This document shows, one piece after another, positions 56,288-64,000 of a DNA stretch of 64,000 nt (positions within the stretch are counted from its first letter, which is position 1; the number at the start of each line of letters is the position of its first letter). The DNA lies in contig CM036243.1 in NCBI GenBank assembly GCA_020698575.1, positions 42,313,095-42,377,094 of the forward strand, read 5' to 3'. Both the position numbers and the translations under genes were made by a program. The stretch is from Bostrychus sinensis. Its lineage: Eukaryota; Chordata; Actinopteri; Gobiiformes; Eleotridae. The notes beneath the pieces are model-generated. The model was not told the origin of the DNA. It worked only from the letters and a program-made list of their open reading frames with translations, and did not search any database.

Positions 56288-56700
56288 TTATATACACTGA
56301 ACAAAAATATAAACGCAACACTTCTGCTTTTGCTCCCATTTTTCATGAGATGAACTCAAAGATCTGAAACTTTTTCTACAAACACAAAATAACCATATCT
56401 CTCAAATATTGTTCACAAATCTGTCAAATCTGTGATAGTGAGCACTTCTCCTTTGCCGAGATAATCCATCCCTCCTCACAGATGTGCCATATCCAGATGC
56501 TGATGAGACAGCATGATTATTGCACAGGTGTGCCTCAGACTGGTCAGTGTATTTATATATATATATAAATATAAAACTACAGGTGTGGACAGTGCACAAA
56601 AAACACAGACTTTTATTCATCCTAGAACTGGACAACCTTATAAAATCAAAGGGGTTTTCCTGTTTATCTATCTATCTTGGTATTTATTCATTTAATTTGT
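56288..56700. mobile_element. Tc1/mariner-type element fragment
   Basis: TACACTGAACAAAAATATAA, CTCCCATTTTTCATGAG and AGCACTTCTCCTTTGCCGAG form the well-known left part of a common fish DNA element. No transposase; the right end is unclear. Confidence 0.6.
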
Positions 56701-56721
56701 CGACGTAGATAAATCCTGTTG

Positions 56722-56729
56722 TGACGTCA
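56722..56729. promoter_or_regulatory. CRE palindrome TGACGTCA
   Basis: A perfect cAMP-response-element palindrome at the edge of the GC-rich inverted repeat arm (56724-56800). No gene start is seen next to it. Confidence 0.3.
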
Positions 56730-57004
56730 TCAGAGCGCGCAGGACCCTGGACAGCTCTCGCAGCCCGAGCACTTTTGGTTCTGACACCGGCGACGGTTCT
56801 TCCTCAGCTCCAGGTTTGTTTAAGCTACAGCTCAGCGGCGCTCTGCTTACGTCCTGTCCTTCGTTTCTCTGATTGGTTACTCCGCCTGGGATTGTCCCGC
56901 CCACAGAAACTAAACTCAGGAGAAGGGACCAGACGCACTTTTTGTAGCTGCACCGGTTTATCATCTCATACTGAAGGAAACTTTAATTACACAGTGTCAT
57001 GAGA

Positions 57005-58070
57005 CGAGTCTGTGAGCGTAAGAAACACCGTGAAAACTAAAACAATAAGAACACAAAAACATTAAATCATTAATACCATAATTACATGGCCATAGTGCAT
57101 ACGAGGAAGGATGTTTACTGTTGGCGCCTTGTAAATCCAGTGCAGAATTGCCGTAATTGCAGGGCCATGCTACTGTTCACCTGCGCGTTCATTCTGACCC
57201 ATAATGCATCATTTACCGCTCTAAACCAGGTTTCTGCAGGGCGCAACAATTTGAATTTAAGACTTTTTAGACCTTTTTAAGACCATTGTTGAAAAAAATA
57301 AAACCTATTTCATAAACCCGCAGTCCACAAAAAGCTGAGTCATAAACGTTTAGTTGTGATTATTGACGACAGCGAGCGCCGCAAAGAAGTTTGTTCTTGT
57401 TAAGAAAAAATGTGAGCTCTGGTATCAGCGACGGTAACACGGCTTTGAGAATTTAAGTGGACATTTTAGAATAAACTGAACGCAGGGAGTTGGTTATATT
57501 TACGTGACTTATGTAAGGCCTGTTAAAACGGATGTGGGACCTATTCCGCCGCAGCTCGGCAAACTGAAGACGTTTTAAGAACCCGCAGAAATCCTGAACA
57601 AACTCCAGTCATGTAACGACGATGAAACCATAAAACAATACCACACTTTTAACTAAATGATTAAACAGTGCTTTTTAGACATATTTTCACAGCTTTTACC
57701 CTTTTAACTTATTTATATTTTGACCATATTTATATTATTATGAACTTAATGTAAAACAGTAAACCCAAACTCAGAACGGTCTCTGAGGCAGTTACGTGTG
57801 TGTGTAAGATAAGTTTTACAGCGTACAGTGAAACGTGGACAGGACATCGAAAAATCACTTCTTTCTCAGATTCTCTGAAGTGAAAATAAAATTTAGAAAT
57901 GTACATATTCCTAACATGTATTTGAGTAACAGCACTTCCAGGAACTGTCTTTGAATCTCCATTAAACTTTAGCAGACTCCTTTCAGGTGTCCAGTTTTTC
58001 AGTGTTTTAATGCATGTATTTATTAAAATTACATTAAAAATATTTAATGCGTGTGTTGTGACTTTCTCTA
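57005..58070. other. Spacer H-I, no gene seen
   Basis: 57225-57310 has the look of a fish miniature-element end (GTTTCTGCAGGGCGCAACAA). No coding signal elsewhere. Confidence 0.4.
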
Positions 58071-58074
58071 ATCT

Positions 58075-59664
58075 TACAGAGGAGGGACAGTGAGGGTACA
58101 GAGGAGGGACAGTGAGGTACAGAGGAGGGACAGTGAGGGTACAGAGGAGGGACAGTGAGAGTACAGAGGAGGGACAGTGAGGGTACAGAGGAGGGACAGT
58201 GAGGTACAGAGGAGGGACAGTGAGGTACAGAGGAGGGACAGTGAGGTACAGAGGAGGGACAGTGAGGTACAGAGGAGGGACAGTGAGGTACAGAGGAGGG
58301 ACAGTGAGGGTACAGAGGAGGGACAGTGAGGTACAGAGGAGGGACAGTGAGGTACAGAGGAGGGACAGTGAGGGTACAGAGGAGGGACAGTGAGGTACAG
58401 AGGAGGGACAGTGAGGGTACAGAGGAGGGACAGTGAGGTACAGAGGAGGGACAGTGAGGTACAGAGGAGGGACAGTGAGGTACAGAGGAGGGACAGTGAG
58501 GTACAGAGGAGGGACAGTGAGGTACAGAGGAGGGACAGTGAGGGTACAGAGGAGGGACAGTGAGGTACAGAGGAGGGACAGTGAGGTACAGAGGAGGGAC
58601 AGTGAGGGTACAGAGGAGGGACAGTGAGGTACAGAGGAGGGACAGTGAGGTACAGAGGAGGGACAGTGAGGTACAGAGGAGGGACAGTGAGGTACAGAGG
58701 AGGGACAGTGAGGTACAGAGGAGGGACAGTGAGGTACAGAGGAGGGACAGTGAGGTACAGAGGAGGGACAGTGAGGGTACAGAGGAGGGACAGTGAGGTA
58801 CAGAGGAGGGACAGTGAGGTACAGAGGAGGGACAGTGAGGGTACAGAGGAGGGACAGTGAGGTACAGAGGAGGGACAGTGAGGTACAGAGGAGGGACAGT
58901 GAGGGTACAGAGGAGGGACAGTGAGGTACAGAGGAGGGACAGTGAGGTACAGAGGAGGGACAGTGAGGGTACAGAGGAGGGACAGTGAGGTACAGAGGAG
59001 GGACAGTGAGGTACAGAGGAGGGACAGTGAGGTACAGAGGAGGGACAGTGAGGGTACAGAGGAGGGACAGTGAGGGTACAGAGGAGGGACAGTGAGGGTA
59101 CAGAGGAGGGACAGTGAGGTACAGAGGAGGGACAGTGAGGGTACAGAGGAGGGACAGTGAGGTACAGAGGAGGGACAGTGAGGTACAGAGGAGGGACAGT
59201 GAGGTACAGAGGAGGGACAGTGAGGTACAGAGGAGGGACAGTGAGGTACAGAGGAGGACAGTGAGGTACAGAGGAGGGACAGTGAGGTACAGAGGAGGGA
59301 CAGTGAGGTACAGAGGAGGGACAGTGAGGGTACAGAGGAGGGACAGTGAGGTACAGAGGAGGGACAGTGAGGTACAGAGGAGGGACAGTGAGGTACAGAG
59401 GAGGGACAGTGAGGTACAGAGGAGGGACAGTGAGGTACAGAGGAGGGACAGTGAGGTACAGAGGAGGGACAGTGAGGTACAGAGGAGGGACAGTGAGGGT
59501 ACAGAGGAGGGACAGTGAGGTACAGAGGAGGGACAGTGAGGTACAGAGGAGGGACAGTGAGGTACAGAGGAGGACAGTGAGGTACAGAGGAGGACAGTGA
59601 GGTACAGAGGAGGGACAGTGAGGTACAGAGGAGGGACAGTGAGGTACAGAGGAGGGACAGTGAG
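58075..59664. repeat. Large G/A-rich minisatellite, 20-22-bp unit (inverse of 40493-43098)
   Basis: About 75 units of TACAGAGGAGGGACAGTGAG(G), the exact reverse complement of the 40493-43098 unit. The long minus-strand frames reading SSVPHCP/LLCTSLS are repeat products. Confidence 0.97.
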
Positions 59665-59765
59665 CAGTAGTTATCCAAATGAAGCTGACTGAGTCAGAGT
59701 CAGTGTTTACCCTAAACACCTGCAGGAGGCGCTGCAGGAGGAGCTGATAAACATAGGCCTACGTA

Positions 59766-59815
59766 ATGATAATAATAACAATAATAACAATAATAATAAT
59801 AATAATAATATCGAT
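59766..59815. repeat. (AAT)n microsatellite
   Basis: Imperfect AAT/AAC trinucleotide run. Confidence 0.9.
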
Positions 59816-59989
59816 AATAATGTAGAGTAATATTTCTTTACACTTTTTTACATAAATCTCTCTCTCTTCTGCACAGAAGAACAAAAATATAAAAGTAAGT
59901 TATTTTTTTGCTCTTTTGTCTCTGAACAGCCGCAGTGAGAGCACGCGGTGTAATACCTGCTCCTGAACAGCGGGGGGCAGCGTTACACG

Positions 59990-60058
59990 CGCACAGCCCC
60001 CGGAAACAGACATCACGTGGTTTCCGGTGCGTGTTGTTAGCTTTAGCTCAGAGTGAAC
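59990..60058 (+). promoter_or_regulatory. Promoter block of gene I: E-box flanked by ETS-like sites
   Basis: CCGGAA at 60000, CACGTG at 60014 and TTCCGG at 60022, as upstream of gene G with slightly different spacing. The ATG follows 32 bases later. Confidence 0.5.
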
Positions 60059-60221
60059 ATGTCTGAGCGCCAGAAGCTGAGAGCTTTGGTGAATGAGCGC
60101 CTGACTGCGGCAGCTGAAGAGATATTTGAGCTGTTTGAAAGAACCATAGCGGAGTATGAGCAGGAAGTGCTTCGGCTCAAACAGAGGAACCACAAACAGC
60201 TGCAGCAGCTGGACGCCGCAG
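60059..60221 (+). CDS. ZNF gene I, first coding exon (MSERQ type)
   Basis: 163 bases, 54 codons plus one: MSERQKLRALVNERLTAAAE then EIFELFERTIAEYEQEVLRL, ending LQQLDAA before donor GTGGGC (phase 1). The module is predicted helical, charged and leucine-rich, so probably a dimerisation or cofactor helix. Very similar N-termini are widespread in predicted percomorph ZNF proteins. It is the intact counterpart of the frameshifted exon at 43381. Confidence 0.85.
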
Positions 60222-60862
60222 GTGGGCTCCGGGTTTAAATGGAGACAGATGTTTATTCAGACGTACTCAGACATTTAACAAAATGTGTCATTGTATAAAT
60301 CAAACCATTTCAATTGTTAACAAGTTATTACCTAAAGAAATAAATAAATCATTAAATATATATTGTCTTGAAAAGAAATAACTTTGTATTGTACACGTCT
60401 GAACAGGAGCGACCTCTCTTCACAAATCCTTCACAAATACAAAAATTAATTCAACTTCCTTTTAACGTTATCATTTTCTTCACTGCTCGCTCCGTGCTAA
60501 CGTCAGCGCCCACGAACTCCCAACACTCAGTTTATTTTATCAACATCATTTCTTTAAATCTGTTTTTAAACTGCTTCATATTTGGAGAGGTTCAGTTCAG
60601 TTCAGGAGACTTTATTTGTGCCCGGGGGTAGATTTGTTTTGCAGCAAAAAAACAGAGGCTAGCGTCCAAAAAAATGCAAAACTTGCATACACACAAATAT
60701 ATTTTTATTCAAAACTGCAAAATGTAAATAGTTCGTAAGTGTTTGTGTTTCTTTTCTGCGCTGTGTTGATGATAAACTCATCTCTCAGCTCATGAGTGTT
60801 CCGCTCCTCAGCCCACACTCAGTTTAGTTCTGAAGTAGCAGTACTTTTACTCAAGTACAAAG

Positions 60863-61281
60863 TAGGGCTGCACAATATATCGCAAAATTATCGTTATCGC
60901 AATATCAGCAAACACAATATCAATATCACAAGAATCTAAATATATCACAAGCCATCTGACAGAGATTTACACTGAAGAATCATTTTCCAGCAGAGCCTTA
61001 AAAGAACATGTGTTGTGACTAAATAAAAATGTTTAAAAAGTCCAGTTTTAGTGCTAATTTAATTAATTTAGTCCCAGCTTAGCCTTGTTTTATTCCTGGT
61101 TTAGTCTGGGTTAAGTTTTGACTTGTAAATACAGGAACTTACATTTTTGTGAAATGTAGTGAATTTAACTTACTATGTTCCAAAAGTAGGCTCTGTTTTC
61201 AAATATCGCAATAATATCGTTATCGTAGTTTCCAACATAGTTATTATATATCGCAGGTTTTCTCCGTATCCTGCAGCTCTA
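60863..61281. mobile_element. hAT-type miniature element in intron 1 of gene I
   Basis: Ends TAGGGCTGCACAATATATCG and CTGCAGCTCTA are inverted. GTACAAAG and GTACTAAG flank it as an 8-bp duplication with one change. Interior is ATATCG-rich. Confidence 0.75.
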
Positions 61282-61358
61282 GTACTAAGCTCTGCTCCTC
61301 GTGTGCCTCAGGGCTTTGTAGCGAGGATGAACAGTAACCTCTTTTCTGTGTCCTGCAG

Positions 61359-63034
61359 GCGTCCAGATCGTGACAATCGCTCGAGAAGAAGTGGAAACCA
61401 TCCGCATTAAAGAGGAGCCAGAGGAGGATCAGCTGCAAGAGCTCCCCTTCGCGCCTGTCTCTGTCAAAACTGAAGATGATGAAGACAAGTCCTCTGTGCT
61501 TCATCAAAGACCAACTGAGGAGAACAGAGAGGAAACTAATGGAGAGGACTGTGGAGCAGAAGCAGGCTGCAGCTCAGATCCACTCACACAGTTACACTCA
61601 GATAGTGAGGAGCACACCACAGACCACTCGGAGGACTACGCCCGGGACCGCTCTCCGTCCAAGAGAAGCTTCGCGATGGTCAGCAACGACTCCTCTGTGA
61701 GCGACTCCGGCGGCAAAACCAAACGTTACAAATGCTCCGAGTGCGAGAAGAGGTTTCTGCGTCGCTCAGAGTTAGAGCGACACATGCCGGTCCACACGGG
61801 ACAGAGACCTTTCAAGTGTTCAGTCTGCGAGAAGGGGTTTACTCAGAAAATTAACCTAAAGCGACACATGAGAACTCACGTGGAGAAGCCCAAACCTAAA
61901 CCGCCTCCGCCCCCAGACCCCGCCGAGGTCGAGAGAAACAGCAAGAAACACAAATGCTCCGACTGCGGCAAGTGTTTCCAGCGCAACGCGGAGCTAAAGA
62001 GACACGTCTTCATCCACACGGGGCAGAGACCTTTCGGCTGTCCAGTTTGCACAAAGAGATTTTCGCAGAAGAGTCACCTCAAACAGCACGCGGCCACTCA
62101 CACCGGCGAGCGGCGCTTCTGCTGCTCGGTCTGTCAGAAAGGCTTCACCGACAGAGGCAACCTGAACACCCACATGAGGACGCACACCGGAGACAAACCT
62201 TACAGCTGTCCCTTCTGTCAGAAAGGATTCACGCAGAACATCAGCCTGAGGCGACACATACGCTTCCACACGGGCGAGGAGCAGCTGCAGGGAGAGGAGC
62301 AGCTGCAGGGAGAGGAGCAGCTGCAGGGAGAGGAGCAGCTGCAGGGAGAGGAGCAGCTGCAGGGAGAGGAGCAGCTGCAGGGAGAGGAGCAGCTGCAGGG
62401 AGAGGAGCAGCTGCAGGGAGAGGAGGAGCAGCTGCAGGGAGAGGAGCAGCTGCAGGGAGAGGAGGAGCAGCTGCAGGGAGAGGAGCAGCTGCGGGGAGAG
62501 GAGCAGCTGCAGGGAGAGGAGGAGCAGCTGCAGGGAGAGGAGGAGCAGCTGCAGGGAGAGGAGGAGCAGCTGCAGGGAGAGGAGGAGCAGCTGCAGGGAG
62601 AGGAGGAGCAGCTGCAGGGAGAGGAGCAGCTGCAGGGAGAGGAGCAGCTGCAGGGAGAGGAGGAGCTGCAGGGAGAGGAGGAGCAGCTGCAGGGAGAGGA
62701 GCAGCTGCAGGGAGAGGAGCAGCTGCGGGGAGAGGAGCAGCTGCAGGGAGCGGACAGAGCGATGTTGGACACGGGGGACAGAGCGATGTCGGACACGGGG
62801 GACAGAGCGATGGAGGACACGGGGGACAGAGCGATGTCGGACACGGGGGACAGAGCGATGGAGGACACGGGGGACAGAGCGATGTCGGACACGGGGGACA
62901 GAGCGATGGAGGACACGGGGGACAGAGCGATGGAGGACACGGGGGACAGAGCGATGGAGGACACGGGGGACAGAGCGATGTTGGACACGGAGGACATGGA
63001 GGACAGAGCCGTTTCTGTGGTGGTTGATTATTGA
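61359..63034 (+). CDS. ZNF gene I, last exon: 6 fingers plus long repetitive C-terminus
   Basis: Acceptor TGTGTCCTGCAG ends at 61358; with exon 1 this gives 612 residues. N-terminal part: IRIKEEPEEDQLQELPF and VSVKTEDDED, then the cluster-wide block, which ends after SDSEEHT. Six fingers (about residues 178-356) with a PKPKPPPPPDPAE insert after finger 2. The last finger ends in HTGEE, and the linker glides into about 25 copies of EEQLQG/EEEQLQG (about residues 357-520), then ten copies of GDRAM(S/E/L)DT. All repeat units are multiples of three bases, so the frame is kept. The tail is acidic and Gln-rich, perhaps a helical activation or interaction surface. AATAAA is at 63128. Confidence 0.9.
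62272..62755 (+). repeat. Coding 18/21-bp minisatellite (EEQLQG repeats)
   Basis: About 25 units of GAGGAGCAGCTGCAGGGA with an optional extra GAG codon. It grows from the TGE of the final finger linker. Confidence 0.95.
62756..62985 (+). repeat. Coding 24-bp repeat (GDRAMSDT)
   Basis: Ten units of GGGGACAGAGCGATG-tcg-GACACG, differing at one codon (Ser, Glu or Leu). Confidence 0.95.
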
Positions 63035-63127
63035 AGCCTGTGTCCCAGCAGCAGTTTCCCTCAGAGGCCTTTACAGAAAGAGACAGAACTTTGGACGACA
63101 AAGCGAAGAGGATCTGGTAAATTTCAA

Positions 63128-63133
63128 AATAAA
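63128..63133 (+). terminator. Polyadenylation signal of gene I
   Basis: AATAAA 94 bases after the stop. Confidence 0.6.
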
Positions 63134-63134
63134 A

Positions 63135-63552
63135 CCGCGTGTGCAGACTCTCGCTCACAACGCTGTAAACGTTACGTCTGAACAGAGCTCAGAGACTTTT
63201 ATTAAACCTGAGTAAAAACACAGCGTTTATCTTTCCTCGCAGCGCACTCGCGGTGAAGGAGGCACTGGTTCATAGAAATGTGAAAAATACGAAGGTGGCG
63301 AGAACAAATGAGCCTCGTGTTTCTGACGCACGCACACAGGCAGACTGTGGCATCTGAACAGCTGCAAGTCTAACTGTTATGAACTTCTTTATCCTGCGTC
63401 AGTGTCCGTGCGTTCTGTCGGCGCAGAGTAACATTGTTCTGTGTGTGATCCGAGTGGAAGCCGGGCGTGCGCTGTGGGATTTTACCCAAATCCATTTTAT
63501 TTGTAAAGCACTGTAAAAAAACAACACGGTTGGCCAAAGTGCTGTAGCAACA
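63135..63552. other. 3' flank of gene I
   Basis: No gene seen. 63491-63545 resembles a dispersed LINE/SINE tail (TTTTATTTGTAAAGCACTG). Confidence 0.4.
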
Positions 63553-63959
63553 TTAAAGCGGAACTCAGTAACTCTGCTCGTTTCTTCGCTCTTTTTGCCT
63601 TATTTTCCTCTATAAAGCGCCCCCTACAGTTTGGAGTAAAGCACTATCGTAAACCCAAGCCCAGTTGACTCCTGTGTGACCTCTCGCTGCTCTTTACTTT
63701 CGTTTTTCCCTCCACTTATCTTTATAAAGTTTTGTCTTCCATTTGGCCTCTGGCAACTGAGAAATAAAGCCACCGCTAGCTTGTTGTTTTGCTAAACTTT
63801 TGCTAGGCTTCTGTGACTCCGGGTCGGCGACACTCAGACTTACAAGCGTCACTTACGGCTCAGAGACACCAGGGGGCGATGGCGCATGCTTCATTTACCC
63901 CACAACAACTCATTTAACATTTTTATTTTAGGTAAAAAAGTTACTGAGTTCTCCTTTAA
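63553..63959. mobile_element. piggyBac-like miniature element with TTAA ends
   Basis: TTAA-AGCGGAACTCAGTAAC on the left is inverted as GTTACTGAGTTCTCCT-TTAA on the right. TTAA at both borders is the piggyBac target site. No transposase. Confidence 0.65.
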
Positions 63960-64000
63960 CAATAATATAAATAAGACAAGTAGACAAGACAAGAAAACAA

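Noticed and set aside
58034..59719. 561-codon minus-strand frame (SSVPHCP/LLCTSLS)
   Set aside because: Minisatellite product; repeat units of 20, 21 and 22 bp shift frame freely.
61954..63027. Long Ala/Gly/Arg frame and Pro/Ala minus-strand frames over gene I
   Set aside because: Off-frame readings of the EEQLQG and GDRAM-DT coding repeats; the finger frame is the real one.

Overview
This window comes from a vertebrate genome, almost certainly a ray-finned (percomorph-type) teleost. Three things point there: tandem C2H2 zinc-finger (ZNF) genes of the fish type, with N-termini rich in IKEEPE/IKQE/VKTE motifs; a Rex3-like RTE retrotransposon; and many fish-type miniature DNA transposons (hAT-like, Harbinger-like, Tc1-like) and LINE tails. 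I cannot name the species. No tRNA, rRNA, CRISPR array or prokaryotic feature was seen. All calls rest on reading the sequence; no alignment or database search was run.

The window is one head-to-tail cluster of ZNF genes, all on the + strand. Each gene has a short first coding exon and one long last exon that carries an acidic N-terminal segment and all the fingers. I label them A to I. A: 1244-1305 + 5306-6284, 7 fingers. B: 14689-14750 + 16445-17954, 13 fingers. C: 22449-22510 + 24517-26545, 19 fingers. D: 27856-27917 + 29241-30234, 7 fingers. E: 31793-31854 + 32496-33411, 5 fingers. F: 35187-36229, 9 fingers, no first exon found. G: 43381-43544 + 47759-49339, pseudogene-like with two 1-base insertions. 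H: 52945-53006 + 53378-54905, 12 fingers. I: 60059-60221 + 61359-63034, 6 fingers plus a long repeat tail. Finger relics lie at 385-690, 6438-6590, 18767-18862, 20836-20986, 21838-21995, 30388-30530 and 49349-49675.

Two unrelated first-exon families feed these genes. The MAEVKLKEE type (A-E, H) ends in phase 2. The MSERQKLRALV type (G, I, and by inference F) ends in phase 1. Despite this, the start of the last exon is almost identical at the nucleotide level in A, B, C, D, E, G, H and I, with a different right-hand boundary in E, H and I. That looks like repeated gene conversion of the effector-side segment while the finger arrays diverge. Such clusters are usually thought to encode nuclear sequence-specific DNA-binding repressors, often of transposons; this role is inferred here.

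Between the genes the sequence is mostly transposon debris and tandem repeats. Large arrays are at 1790-2020 (20-bp unit), 11901-12297 (11-bp, G-rich), 15137-15862 and 18955-19594 (22-bp), 40493-43098 and 58075-59664 (the same 21-bp unit in opposite orientations), 44636-45144 (6-bp) and 45243-46099 (27-bp). Gene I carries two further arrays inside its coding sequence, with all unit lengths divisible by three. Genes C, D and E lie in a ~3.9-kb tandem duplication. Genes A, C and D share a 3' module containing an old LINE reverse-transcriptase fragment.
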